A DNA stretch of 41,881 nt from Pseudomonadota bacterium. GTDB lineage: Bacteria; Pseudomonadota; Gammaproteobacteria; Burkholderiales; Burkholderiaceae_E. Both the position numbers and the translations under genes were made by a program. Positions 9,961 through 18,496 of the stretch are shown piece after piece (within the stretch, counting starts at the first letter, position 1; each line of letters begins with the position of its first letter). The notes under the pieces are model-generated. The model saw only the letters and a list, made by a program, of their open reading frames with translations, had not been told where the DNA came from and searched no databases. The DNA lies in NCBI GenBank assembly GCA_029779435.1, contig JAKPAM010000138.1, positions 1 through 41,881 on the forward strand, given 5' to 3'.

Positions 9961-11232
9961 ATGAGATTGCACGAGTCCGCCCTTTCCACCGATCTGCAAG
10001 GCCGTCATCTGCTGCTCGGCGTCACCGGCGGCGTGGCCGCGTACAAGGCCGCCGAGCTGGCCCGGGAGCTGCAGCGTCGCGGCGCCACCGTGCAGGTGGT
10101 GATGACCGAGGCCGCCACGCGCTTCGTCGGCGCGCCGACGTTCCAGGCGTTGACCGGCGAACCGGTGTTCGTCGACCAATGGGACGCGCGCGTCGACAAC
10201 AACATGGCGCACATCGACCTGTCGCGCCGCGCCGATGCGATCCTGATCGCGCCCGCGACCGCCGATTTCATCGCCAAGCTGGTCCATGGCCTGGCCGACG
10301 ACCTGCTGTCGACGATGTGCCTGGCGCGCGACTGTCCGCTGCTGGTCGCGCCGGCGATGAACCGGCAGATGTGGCAGAACCCCGCGACCCAGCGCAACGT
10401 CGTGCGGCTGCGGACCGACGGCGTGCAGATCCTGGGGCCGGACAGCGGCGACCAGGCGTGCGGAGAGACCGGCGACGGGCGCATGCTCGAAGCCGAGGAT
10501 CTGGCCGAGGAGATGACCGCGTTCTTCGTGCCGAAGCGGCTGGCCGGCCGCCGCGTGCTGGTGACCGCGGGGCCGACGTTCGAGGCGATCGACCCGGTTC
10601 GCGGCATCACCAACCTGTCGTCCGGCAAGATGGGCTATGCGATCGCCCGCGCCTGCCGGCAGGCCGGCGGCGACGTCGTCCTCGTCTCGGGGCCGACCGC
10701 GCTGCCGACGCCGCAGGGCGTGCGCCGCATCGACGTCGTCAGCGCGATGCAGATGCACGAGGCCGTGATCGGCGAGTTGACCGGGTCGGGCTCGCCCCCG
10801 CGCCGCCAGCAGTTATTCATCTCCGTGGCGGCCGTCGCCGACTGGCGAGTGACCAACGTCAGCGGACAGAAGATCAAGAAGGTCGAAGGCAAACCGGCGC
10901 CCAAGATCGAGTTCGCGCAGAACCCCGACATCCTGGCCAGCGTCGCGCACCTGCCCGATCCGCCGTACTGCGTGGGCTTCGCCGCCGAGAGCGAGGACCT
11001 GGAGCGAAACGGCGACGCCAAGCGCCGCCGCAAGGGCATCCCGCTGCTGATCGCCAACATCGGGCACCAGACGTTCGGCCGCGACGACAACGAGGTGCTG
11101 CTGATCGACGAGGCCGGCGCGCAGTCGCTGCCGCGCGCCAACAAGCACGCGCTGGCGCGCGAACTGGTGTCGGCGATCGCGATGCGGCTCGACCGGCAGG
11201 ACCAGAAGTCCGAAGCACGCGACGGCCGATGA
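9961..11232 (+). CDS. coaBC: Bifunctional phosphopantothenoylcysteine decarboxylase / synthetase
   Basis: Joins cysteine to 4'-phosphopantothenate and decarboxylates the product to 4'-phosphopantetheine in coenzyme A synthesis. The N-terminal flavin-dependent CoaC domain (to about residue 190) shows GVTGGVAAYK, the catalytic His84 (HIDLSRRAD), PAMN at 131-134, and the flap cysteine Cys167 in QACGETGDGRM. The C-terminal CoaB domain has VTAGPT, the dimer/CTP segment IDPVRGITNLSSGKMG, and a KIKK motif. At 423 residues it has the usual length. It lies 67 bases after lspA, and its stop overlaps the start of the next gene (ATGA). Confidence 0.96.
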   Translation: MRLHESALSTDLQGRHLLLGVTGGVAAYKAAELARELQRRGATVQVVMTEAATRFVGAPTFQALTGEPVFVDQWDARVDNNMAHIDLSRRADAILIAPATADFIAKLVHGLADDLLSTMCLARDCPLLVAPAMNRQMWQNPATQRNVVRLRTDGVQILGPDSGDQACGETGDGRMLEAEDLAEEMTAFFVPKRLAGRRVLVTAGPTFEAIDPVRGITNLSSGKMGYAIARACRQAGGDVVLVSGPTALPTPQGVRRIDVVSAMQMHEAVIGELTGSGSPPRRQQLFISVAAVADWRVTNVSGQKIKKVEGKPAPKIEFAQNPDILASVAHLPDPPYCVGFAAESEDLERNGDAKRRRKGIPLLIANIGHQTFGRDDNEVLLIDEAGAQSLPRANKHALARELVSAIAMRLDRQDQKSEARDGR

Positions 11233-11708
11233 ACCCGCTCGAACCGATCGACCAGGCGCCCAAGGACGGCGACTTCGCGCGCTACGTCGAGGCGATGGTC
11301 GCGCACAGCGGCCAGCGCCTGGCGGCGTCGGCGCGTGCCGACGGCGTCGCTCCCCCGCCCTCCCTGACCGCCCCCGTCTCCACGCTGTCGGCGCCCCCGG
11401 CGCCGGGTGCCGTGACGGCGCGCCGCATGGCGACGACCACCCGGTCCACCGCACCAGGCGCCACGTCCGCGGCATCGGGCAACGGACCGCCGGACATCAC
11501 CGAACTGCTGTCGCGTGCCGCGTCGGGCGGGCTGCATCGGGTGCTCGCCGCGATCGGCGGAATCTGGCTGCTGCTGGGCATCGTGGCGGGGGTGCGCTGG
11601 TTCGCCGACAGCCTGTTCATCGCGATGATCCTGCTGTTCGCCGCGGCCTTCCTGCGCAACAGCCGCCGGCGTGCCAAGCCGCCGCGCGTCGACGAAGGCA
11701 GCGGCTGA
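11229..11708 (+). CDS. Small two-helix membrane protein, unknown function
   Basis: I do not recognise the family. The 159-residue protein begins with a short acidic, helical part (1-35), has a Pro/Ala/Thr-rich linker (about 40-88), then two hydrophobic helices (about 105-122 and 126-142), and ends in an Arg/Lys-rich tail. The likely topology is both ends in the cytoplasm, with a short hairpin across the membrane. The start ATG at 11229 overlaps the coaBC stop as ATGA, which is the main support for it being a real gene. The hydrophobic part is strongly biased to Ile/Leu/Ala and is not what a random frame would give. It may be co-expressed with coaBC; no role can be inferred. Confidence 0.7.
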   Translation: MNPLEPIDQAPKDGDFARYVEAMVAHSGQRLAASARADGVAPPPSLTAPVSTLSAPPAPGAVTARRMATTTRSTAPGATSAASGNGPPDITELLSRAASGGLHRVLAAIGGIWLLLGIVAGVRWFADSLFIAMILLFAAAFLRNSRRRAKPPRVDEGSG

Positions 11709-11876
11709 TCGGGCGGCGCGCGAGCCAGGCCAGATCCCCGCGCACCCTCGGGCCGGGCTGAGCGCTCCTGGCTCGATCCCGGCCCCGACCCCGATCCCGA
11801 TACGCTTACCCCGCACGCTTACCCCGGCCCATCGCGCATCGCGCCGATGCGGCCCCCATCCAGGAGGAGAGCCCCC

Positions 11877-12287
11877 ATGCCGATTACCAAAGGCCATAAG
11901 CAGTTGATCGCCGAAGCGCGTCAACAGATCCGGACGCTGACGCTCGACGAAGCCAAGGCCAAATACGAGGATCCGAACGTCGTGTTCGTCGATATCCGCG
12001 ATGTGCGCGAGCTGGAGATGAACGGCATGATCCCGAACGCGTTCCATGCGCCGCGTGGCATGCTGGAGTTCTGGGTCGATCCCGACAGCCCGTATTACAA
12101 GCCGGTCTTCGGATCGGGCAAGGAGTTCGTGCTGTACTGCCAGTCGGCCTGGCGGTCGAGTCTGGCGACGCTGGCGCTGCAGCAGATGGGCCTGGCGCCG
12201 ATCAGCCACGTCGAGGGGGGATTCAACGCGTGGAAGGAAGCCGGCCTGCCGGTCGGCGAACGCCCGCGCAGCAAACCGGCGAGCTGA
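11877..12287 (+). CDS. Single-domain rhodanese-like protein
   Basis: Cytoplasmic one-domain rhodanese of 136 residues with the active-site cysteine Cys88 in the loop YCQSAWRS, and the typical flanking motifs VVFVDIRD (36-43, containing the structural Asp) and VEGGFNAWKEAGLPV near the end. The active loop starts CQSAWR rather than the CRxGxR/T of classical thiosulfate sulfurtransferases; the same variant is common in proteobacterial homologues. It may carry persulfide sulfur or act in redox/stress roles; the donor is unknown. The start is fixed by a strong ribosome site (AGGAGGAGA) before ATG 11877. The stop is 3 bases from dut, so the two are surely co-translated. Confidence 0.9.
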   Translation: MPITKGHKQLIAEARQQIRTLTLDEAKAKYEDPNVVFVDIRDVRELEMNGMIPNAFHAPRGMLEFWVDPDSPYYKPVFGSGKEFVLYCQSAWRSSLATLALQQMGLAPISHVEGGFNAWKEAGLPVGERPRSKPAS

Positions 12288-12290
12288 CCG

Positions 12291-12752
12291 ATGCACCGCC
12301 AGATCGAAGCCCGTATCGTCAACCCGCTGCTCGGCGAACGCATCGCCGCCCCCGCTTATGCGACCGACGGGTCGGCGGCGATGGACCTGCGCGCCTGTCT
12401 CGACGCCCCCGTATCGATCGCGCCCGGCCAGCGCATGCTGGTCCCGACCGGCCTGGCGATCAACATGATGGATCCGGGCCTGGTGGCGATCGTCGCGTCA
12501 CGCTCGGGCCTGTCGCTCAAGCATGGCATCCGCGTCGCGCAGGGCATCGGCGTGATCGATGCCGATTACCACGGCGAGATCCGCGTGATCCTGGCCAACG
12601 ACGGCGTCGAGCCGTTCACGATCGAGCCCGGCGAACGCATCGCGCAGTTGATGTTCCAGCCGGTCGTGCAGGTCGCATGGCGCTGGGTCGAGTCGTTCTC
12701 GACCGATACCGCGCGGGGCACCGGCGGATTCGGCAGCACCGGCACGCGCTAA
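12291..12752 (+). CDS. dut: Deoxyuridine 5'-triphosphate nucleotidohydrolase (dUTPase)
   Basis: Trimeric dUTPase that hydrolyses dUTP to dUMP and pyrophosphate, keeping uracil out of DNA and feeding thymidylate synthesis. All five family motifs are visible in order: [31 protein letters not shown] (with the catalytic Asp), [10 protein letters not shown], and the C-terminal P-loop-like arm [10 protein letters not shown]. At 153 residues it has normal length. It begins 3 bases after the rhodanese gene and is the last gene of the plus-strand row. The TAA stop lies inside a short tandem duplication, described separately. Confidence 0.97.
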   Translation: MHRQIEARIVNPLLGERIAAPAYATDGSAAMDLRACLDAPVSIAPGQRMLVPTGLAINMMDPGLVAIVASRSGLSLKHGIRVAQGIGVIDADYHGEIRVILANDGVEPFTIEPGERIAQLMFQPVVQVAWRWVESFSTDTARGTGGFGSTGTR

Positions 12753-12776
12753 GTACAGGTACACGCTAAGTACAGG
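12747..12776. repeat. Two-copy 17-base tandem duplication over the dut stop
   Basis: CGCTAAGTACAGG occurs at 12747-12759 and again at 12764-12776 (period 17). The first copy contains the dut TAA stop. The duplication sits in the 36-base gap between the convergent dut and the lipoprotein gene. It looks like a recent slippage duplication rather than a terminator, since no hairpin with a T-run is present. Confidence 0.7.
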
Positions 12777-12788
12777 CACACGCCATCA

Positions 12789-13301
12789 CTAGCGCACCGG
12801 CGCCGGCGACACGATCTCCACCGCCTGATAACGGGCCGCCGACAGATGCAGGTAGCGACACGGAAAGCTGATCACCTGCGCGTGGAAGCTGCCGGGTGCC
12901 GGCGGCTGCACGGCCGCGGGCACCAGGAGCATCAGCCGCCCGACGTCGAGCCGGGGCGCCTCGACGCGCAAGCGCCAACCCGGGTTGGGCTGCGCCCCGG
13001 CGTCGATGCGCAGCACCGTTTCCCCGGACGCGAAGTCGACTCGCCAATCGGCCAGCGCGGGCGTCTGGCCGACGGCCGTCCGCATCGAGGCGGCATCGCG
13101 ATAGACGGTCGCCGCGGGCACCGACGCGCTGCCATCCGCCGGCGCCCCCAAGCCGGTGTCCGGACACTGCGCGCCGGCCTGCGCGAGTATCGAGACAGCA
13201 GGCTCCGGCACCGCCGGCTCGGAGCCTACGGCCTGGCAGGCCGTCAGCACCGCCAGCGAGCCGACCGCCAGAATCGCCGCGAACATCCGAATACCAGGCA
13301 T
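12789..13301 (-). CDS. Small lipoprotein, PrcB-like domain (tentative)
   Basis: A 170-residue protein with a signal sequence and lipobox (AVLTAC at about 17-22), so it is probably anchored in the outer membrane or periplasm. The C-terminal ~90 residues alternate hydrophobic strands: a VDFASGETVLRI strand, a PNPGWRLRV turn where PrcB proteins have PTGGY, a long strand, a proline-containing turn and a final strand with an FPC motif. This pattern resembles the PrcB-type domain, known as a partner of a subtilisin-family protease in Treponema. That match is my recollection of the pattern, not a search result. The gene immediately follows the S8 protease; the ATG at 13301 is used here, but a GTG at 13310 overlapping the protease stop (GTGA) is equally possible. 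Confidence 0.7.
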   Translation of the reverse strand: MPGIRMFAAILAVGSLAVLTACQAVGSEPAVPEPAVSILAQAGAQCPDTGLGAPADGSASVPAATVYRDAASMRTAVGQTPALADWRVDFASGETVLRIDAGAQPNPGWRLRVEAPRLDVGRLMLLVPAAVQPPAPGSFHAQVISFPCRYLHLSAARYQAVEIVSPAPVR

Positions 13302-13306
13302 CGCGA

Positions 13307-16189
13307 TCACCGGCTCGGCCGCCGCGGCGTCAGCGGCTGCGAACCATTGTTGGCCGCGATCGCGCTGCCCCCGGGCCGCACGCCGCCGATCGGCCACAAC
13401 GCGAAGTCGATGCCGCTGACGTCCGCGGTCGGATGCAATATGGACAATTCGCTGCTCAGGCTCGGATAAGCGCCGCAGCCCTCGCCCGACCCGCAGATGT
13501 AGTCGTCGTTGTCCAGGTCGTTGCCGGCGAGCACCAGGATCGATTTCGTGCCGGGAACGGTCACCCGATACTGGTAGAGGCCAGCGGTCGGCGCGACCAC
13601 CGTCACCCCGCCGACCGTGGCCAGGTCCGGATCATCGGCATCGAGGACCACCACGTAGACCGGACCGAGCGTGCCGAGCGCGCCATCGGCGCCGCCGCGG
13701 CTGATCGCCACCGGCACGCGGATCGTGCGTGCCGGCGACAACGTCACCACGACGTTCGGAAACGCCGATGCGCCAGCCCCGAGCGCGGACCGATTGGCGG
13801 TCACGCGGTACGTTCCCAGTTTCGTCTGCGGATCCACGCTGTCACCGGATCTGGGCGCCACCGCGATCTGGTTCGAATCGGTGGTGACCGAGACGACGCG
13901 CTCGCTGCTCGTACCGTCCAACGCCAGAACCAGATCCGCTTCGGTCCGGGTCGAGCCCAGGCTGATCGAACTCGGCCGAGCCTCGACCTGCCCGGCGGGC
14001 GTCGGGACCGGCGCGCCGCCGCGGGCGGCCAGCGCGGCCTCGACAGCCTTGCGGGCATTGATCAATCCGTAGCCGAACGTGCTGTCGCGGCCGCTGCTTC
14101 CCAGGTCATCGACGATCGTGCCGTTGCGCAGCAGCGCGTCGACCTGGTCGGGGGTGATGCCCGGATGCGCCCAGCGCATCAGCGCGAACACACCGGCCAC
14201 GTGCGGCGTCGCCATCGACGTCCCTTGCAGGAAGCCGTACGTGGGCTGTCGCTGCGAACCTTGGACCGTAGCCATCGTGCTGTAGATGCCATCGGGCAGG
14301 CCGTTGCCGGTCGTCGATACCGAGGTGTCGCCCCCCGGTGCCGCGACCGCGTTCTCGGCGCCGACGTTCGAATAGGGCGCGCGCTGGTTCCTCGCATCGA
14401 CCGACGCCACCGCCCAGACGTTCGCGCAGTTGGCCGGCATCCCGACCGGGGACGTGCGGGTGCGCGTCGATTCGTTGCCGGCCGCGATCACCACCAGGCT
14501 GCCGGCCGCACGCACCTGCCGGAAGACCTCGGCGACCTCGCTGGGACACGCCCCGGAACCGCCCAGGCTCATGTTGATCACGTCGGCCTTTCGGGCGGGC
14601 CGGACGCCGCGATCGGTCGGCAGGCCGGCCGCGAAGCGTATCCCCTGGAGGATGTCGAACAGGCTGCCCGAGCCCTCGACGCCGAGCACCCGCACCGGCA
14701 TGATCCGCGCCATCGGCGCGATGCCGGTGCCGCCGATCCCGTTGCCGGCCTGCGCGGCGATCGTGCCGGCGACGTGCGAGCCGTGGAACACCGAGGAGGT
14801 GGACCGCGACGCATCGTTGGGATTGGCGTCGGGCCCGTCGCCATCGCCGGCGCTGTCGACGTCCGAGATCATGTCGTAGCCGGCGACCAGTTGGCTGGCC
14901 AGGTCCGGATGGTCGGCGACGATGCCGGTATCGACGACTGCGACGATCGGCGCGGCGGAACCCGACAGATCGACGCCGCGCAGCGCCGTGACGGCCGACG
15001 GCAGGTTGATCGCCTCGTAGTGCCAGCGCTGCTTGGCGACCTCGCGGTCATTCGGCGGATAGGCCGGCCAGCTCGTCGATTGCTGCGTGGACACGCGCCG
15101 GTCGGGCGTGGCGCTCGCGTAGGCGCCGCTCGCGACCATCAGCTTCGCGTAGTCGGTCGTCTCGCGCAGCTTGCGCGCCTGATCGGTCAGCCCCTGGCGC
15201 CACGCGCGGTTCTGCGCGTCGACCGCGTCGGCACCGGTGTCCGCGGCAGGCGTGGCGCCCTTCTGGCGAACGGCGAGCGTCTGCAGCGCCTGCATGCCGG
15301 CCTCGCGCTCGGCCGCGCTGCCCGGCATCCGGACCAGGTGCAGGCCCTCCTGGCCGCCGCTGCCGCCGCCGTCGATCATCTCGACACGGGCTGCCGCCTT
15401 GGCCTGTACCGACGCATTCGGCTTGGCCACCGCCATGATGCGATCGGCGATCAGGTGGGCGTCGGTCCCGGTGGAAGTCTGGCACTGGGTGCCCGAATCC
15501 GGCGAACCGATGCGCAACTGATAGATGCTGCCGCCGGTGCTCCGGCGGGAATAGGTCTCGACGCCGATCACGTAGGTGCCCGCCTGCGTGATGCGCACGC
15601 ACTCGTACTGGTTGACGCCGATCGACGAACCGACGAGATCTCCCTGAGGCGTGTAGACGGACAGGTCGAGATCGTAGTCCTCCGGATCGGCCGCGAACTC
15701 GAGCTCGATCACCTGGCCCGCCACCAGCGACACCTTGTAGCCGTCGTGCAGATCGCCTGTCGAGCCGATCTTGCCGCGGGGATTGCCCCCCGGCATCGTC
15801 ACGTAGCCGACGACCTGCACCGGGTTGGGCAGCGTCTGCGCGGTCGCGAAACTGCCGTTGTCGCGCCAGTCGACCTGATTCGGATCATTGGTGTCGGAAT
15901 CGACCGCGCTGGGTTCGGTGACCGAGATGGTGCCCGAGACCTGGTAGCTGGTGGGCGCCGGCCCGGGAGCGGGATCGGGCGAAGGCGCCGGGCCACCGCC
16001 CGGATCCGGGTTGCCGCCGCCACCGCCACCTCCTCCGCCGCAAGCGGCCACCATGGCCAACATCACGGCCGCCAGACCCTGCGACAGGCGCCTGGCATGC
16101 GGCCAGCGCCTGGCAAGCGATCCATTCCTCGCGCGCAATCCGCTTGAAGCGTGCGCGCCGTGCGTGGCGCGTCCGATTGTCTCGCCCAT
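13307..16189 (-). CDS. Secreted S8 (subtilisin-like) serine protease, lipoprotein
   Basis: A 960-residue exported protease. A signal sequence ends in a lipobox-like AMVAAC followed by nine glycines and a Pro/Asp/Gly linker, so the mature protein is probably lipid-anchored. A PPC-like beta domain follows (about 125-230: DGYKVSLVAGQVIELEF ... AGTYVIGV). The subtilase domain (about 400-700) carries the complete triad: Asp420 (VVDTGI), His469 (FHGSHVAG) and Ser658 (GTSMATPH). The C-terminal ~240 residues are beta-rich and contain two close cysteines (ICGSGEGC). The start ATG at 16189 has GAGGGG upstream. It overlaps or abuts the small PrcB-like lipoprotein downstream, suggesting a protease/partner pair. 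The substrate is unknown. Confidence 0.93.
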   Translation of the reverse strand: MGETIGRATHGAHASSGLRARNGSLARRWPHARRLSQGLAAVMLAMVAACGGGGGGGGGNPDPGGGPAPSPDPAPGPAPTSYQVSGTISVTEPSAVDSDTNDPNQVDWRDNGSFATAQTLPNPVQVVGYVTMPGGNPRGKIGSTGDLHDGYKVSLVAGQVIELEFAADPEDYDLDLSVYTPQGDLVGSSIGVNQYECVRITQAGTYVIGVETYSRRSTGGSIYQLRIGSPDSGTQCQTSTGTDAHLIADRIMAVAKPNASVQAKAAARVEMIDGGGSGGQEGLHLVRMPGSAAEREAGMQALQTLAVRQKGATPAADTGADAVDAQNRAWRQGLTDQARKLRETTDYAKLMVASGAYASATPDRRVSTQQSTSWPAYPPNDREVAKQRWHYEAINLPSAVTALRGVDLSGSAAPIVAVVDTGIVADHPDLASQLVAGYDMISDVDSAGDGDGPDANPNDASRSTSSVFHGSHVAGTIAAQAGNGIGGTGIAPMARIMPVRVLGVEGSGSLFDILQGIRFAAGLPTDRGVRPARKADVINMSLGGSGACPSEVAEVFRQVRAAGSLVVIAAGNESTRTRTSPVGMPANCANVWAVASVDARNQRAPYSNVGAENAVAAPGGDTSVSTTGNGLPDGIYSTMATVQGSQRQPTYGFLQGTSMATPHVAGVFALMRWAHPGITPDQVDALLRNGTIVDDLGSSGRDSTFGYGLINARKAVEAALAARGGAPVPTPAGQVEARPSSISLGSTRTEADLVLALDGTSSERVVSVTTDSNQIAVAPRSGDSVDPQTKLGTYRVTANRSALGAGASAFPNVVVTLSPARTIRVPVAISRGGADGALGTLGPVYVVVLDADDPDLATVGGVTVVAPTAGLYQYRVTVPGTKSILVLAGNDLDNDDYICGSGEGCGAYPSLSSELSILHPTADVSGIDFALWPIGGVRPGGSAIAANNGSQPLTPRRPSR

Positions 16190-16290
16190 GATTGGTAATC
16201 CCCTCGCGACTATTGTTTTTCTGATTCAACGTTGCCGCCGGATGCGCGCACGTTGACCTGATTTTCGCGTGAAATCATAGGCCCTTACAG

Positions 16291-16316
16291 ACAAAAGCAT
16301 CCCCGATTCGGGTGAT
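16291..16316 (-). terminator. Probable Rho-independent terminator of the MFS gene
   Basis: Read on the minus strand, a short hairpin (ATCACCCG-AAT-CGGGGAT, 4 bp of GC stem extended by ATC/GAT with one bulge) is followed by GCTTTTGT. It lies about 50 bases after the MFS stop and 100 bases before the protease start, which separates the two transcripts. Confidence 0.55.
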
Positions 16317-16368
16317 ACCGGGCGTCAGGAATGTTGCTGGATGTCAGACCTCCCGACAATGGGTGGCA

Positions 16369-17592
16369 TCAAGCGCGGTCGGCGCCGCGGCGCCGCAGCA
16401 GCGCCGTCATCAGCCCCGCGATCACCATGGCGGGCAGCGACAGCGCGACGAACGACCAGGTGAAGCCGATCCAGTGCTGCGCCGCGTGGCCGAACAGCGT
16501 CGCGCCGACCATCACGCCGACGAACGTGAAAGCCAGCGCTCCCGCGGTGGCCATGCCCGCCTGCCCGGGCGCGCAGCGGGCCGCCACTTCGGCCAGGTAG
16601 ACGCCGTTCCACCCGATCGCCGACATGCCCAGCACCACGCAGACGATCGGCAGCAGGCGCCGCATCGTCGAGCCATCGGCCCCGCCCACCAGGCCCAGCA
16701 ACACGCAGCAGACGATGACGATCACCGCCAGCGCCAGCAGCATCCGGACCGCGCCCAGCCAGCGATCCGACAGCCATCCCCAGACGATGCGCCCGCCGAC
16801 CCCGCCCGCCTGCGCCAGCGCCAGGCAGGCCCCGGCGGCAGCCAGATCCATCCCGTGGTCATTGACCAGGAAGATCGTCAGGTAGGTCGTCACGCACAAC
16901 TGGATCGCCGAGAAGCACAGCGAGCCCAACGCGAGCAGGCGCAGTTCGGGCGCGCGCCAGACCAGCCGCACCGGCGTCCACAGATCGGTCCTGGCCAGCG
17001 GCAGTTCGCCGGCGCCGCGATCGAGGTCGCGCCGGATCGGCTCGGCCGCCAGCACGCACAACACGTTGCTCGCCACCAGCACGCCCAGCACGAAGCGCCA
17101 GGGCCCCGCGTGCAGCAGCGCCGGCACCAGCAGGCCGGCCATCGCCCCGCCCAGAGGCACCCCGGTCTGCTTGATCGAGAACACCAGGTTGCGGCGCGCG
17201 GCCGGCGTCGAACGCGCCAGCAGGGCCGAGCTGGCCGGCGTGATCGGCCCATAGCCGCAACCGAGCAGCAACGCGCCCGGCAGCAGCCAGTCCGGCCCGA
17301 TCGCGCAGACCGCCAGCCCCAGCCCGCACAACATCAGCGCTCCCTGGCTGGCGCGGATCGGGCCATACCGGGTGATCAATGCCCCGGCCATCACGCTGGA
17401 ACCGATCGCACCGGCGTACAGGCACATCATGTAGCGGCCGAGTCCGGCCGGGCCCACGCCCAGCGTGTCGGAGGTCCCCGCCACGAGCACCGGCATCGCG
17501 ACGCTGGACAGCGACGCGACGGCCTGGATGAGCAGAGTCGAAATCAGAACGAGCATGGTGAACCCGGCATGGTGCCTGAAGGGTCGACCCAT
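16369..17592 (-). CDS. MFS transporter
   Basis: A 407-residue protein with about 12 hydrophobic helices arranged as two six-helix halves around a charged central loop (about residues 195-215, RRDLDRG), typical of the major facilitator superfamily. The loop between helices 2 and 3 carries a weak form of the MFS motif A (ITRYGPIRAS), repeated in the second half as WGWLSDRWLGA. The segment IKQTGVPLGGAMAG is shared with CynX/NarK-like and related small-molecule families, but no substrate can be named. It starts at ATG 17592 or possibly ATG 17556; neither has a strong ribosome site. It is divergent from the peroxiredoxin gene and separated from the protease by a terminator. Confidence 0.9.
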   Translation of the reverse strand: MGRPFRHHAGFTMLVLISTLLIQAVASLSSVAMPVLVAGTSDTLGVGPAGLGRYMMCLYAGAIGSSVMAGALITRYGPIRASQGALMLCGLGLAVCAIGPDWLLPGALLLGCGYGPITPASSALLARSTPAARRNLVFSIKQTGVPLGGAMAGLLVPALLHAGPWRFVLGVLVASNVLCVLAAEPIRRDLDRGAGELPLARTDLWTPVRLVWRAPELRLLALGSLCFSAIQLCVTTYLTIFLVNDHGMDLAAAGACLALAQAGGVGGRIVWGWLSDRWLGAVRMLLALAVIVIVCCVLLGLVGGADGSTMRRLLPIVCVVLGMSAIGWNGVYLAEVAARCAPGQAGMATAGALAFTFVGVMVGATLFGHAAQHWIGFTWSFVALSLPAMVIAGLMTALLRRRGADRA

Positions 17593-17618
17593 TGTCGATT
17601 CGTCGACTCGTCGATTCG
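17581..17618. promoter_or_regulatory. Short repeats in the divergent MFS/peroxiredoxin gap
   Basis: Three tandem 8-base units (TCGATTCG, TCGACTCG, TCGATTCG) run from 17595 to 17618, directly upstream of the first possible MFS start, next to the palindrome GGGTCGACCC (17581-17590). They could be operator sites for a regulator of the divergent pair, or, if the MFS start is ATG 17556, part of its leader. The rest of the 262-base gap shows nothing I can identify. Confidence 0.3.
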
Positions 17619-17854
17619 GGACTCCGGGCGCGGTCGACGATCACGGCCCACGCATCCGGACCCGGCCGCCGCGACCGCGTTATCCTTGGCCATGCGCATT
17701 CGAGCCGCTGCGATGGGCGCCTCCCGCTACCCCGGATGCGCACGTCCTGTCCTGGCCATGGCGCCGACCACTGGCCGCCGCCAATCACCCTTACCCTCGA
17801 CGCCACGACGCATCCATGCGCGATCCGTCGACCCACGATGAGGAGTGCCCACCG

Positions 17855-18496
17855 ATGTCCGCCCCGCCCCCCTTCCCGCCGTCCCGTTCCTCGCCCGATC
17901 GCCGTGCCCGCCTGCGCCGCCGCGGTCGCGCGCGCGCGACGCTCCGTTCGCTGCTCGCGCCGCTTGCGTCGTGCGTCGCGCTGGCCCCGATGCCGGCCGC
18001 CGCGGTGCTCCCCGTCGGCGCCGAAGCGCCGGCAATCCGTACCGAAGCGGCGCAGGCCGGGGAAGTACGGCATTTCGTGCTGGCCGACGCGCTCGCGCAG
18101 GGGCCGGTCGTGCTGTACTTCTATCCGGCGGCCTTCACGCAGGGATGCACGATCGAGGCGCATCAGTTCGCCGAAGCGACCGACGCGTTCGCCGCGCTGG
18201 GTGCCCGCGTCGTCGGCGTCTCGGCCGACGACATCGACACGCTGAAGCGATTCTCGGTCAGCGCCTGCCAGAGCCGCTTCGCGGTCGCCGCCGATCCGGA
18301 CCGCACGATCATCGACGCTTATGACGCGAAGCTGCCGAGCCGCCCGACGATCGCCAACCGCGTGTCGTACGTGATCACGCCCGATCGCCGGATCCTGTTC
18401 GAATACACGAGCATGAAACCGGACGAGCACGTCGAACGCACGCTGCGGGCACTGCGCGAATGGGCGGCCCGCGGCGGCGCCACGCCAACGAAATGA
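17855..18496 (+). CDS. Exported peroxiredoxin (BCP/PrxQ type)
   Basis: Thiol peroxidase that reduces H2O2 and organic hydroperoxides. The thioredoxin-fold core (about 50-205) has the peroxidatic Cys98 in AFTQGCTIEA, where most family members have FTPGCTxE, and a likely resolving Cys138 in SACQSRF. A basic, Arg-rich N-terminus (residues 15-28) followed by a hydrophobic stretch ending PAAA (near 50) suggests a signal peptide, so it probably acts in the periplasm. The start ATG at 17855 follows AGGAG at 10 bases; an upstream in-frame ATG lacks this. 213 residues. Its stop overlaps the next gene (ATGA), pairing it with an ABC exporter. Confidence 0.9.
   Translation: MSAPPPFPPSRSSPDRRARLRRRGRARATLRSLLAPLASCVALAPMPAAAVLPVGAEAPAIRTEAAQAGEVRHFVLADALAQGPVVLYFYPAAFTQGCTIEAHQFAEATDAFAALGARVVGVSADDIDTLKRFSVSACQSRFAVAADPDRTIIDAYDAKLPSRPTIANRVSYVITPDRRILFEYTSMKPDEHVERTLRALREWAARGGATPTK

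Noticed and set aside
12896..16147. A 1083-codon plus-strand frame opposite the S8 protease
   Set aside because: It is antisense to a protease with an intact catalytic triad. The product is Arg/His/Asp low complexity with no motif.
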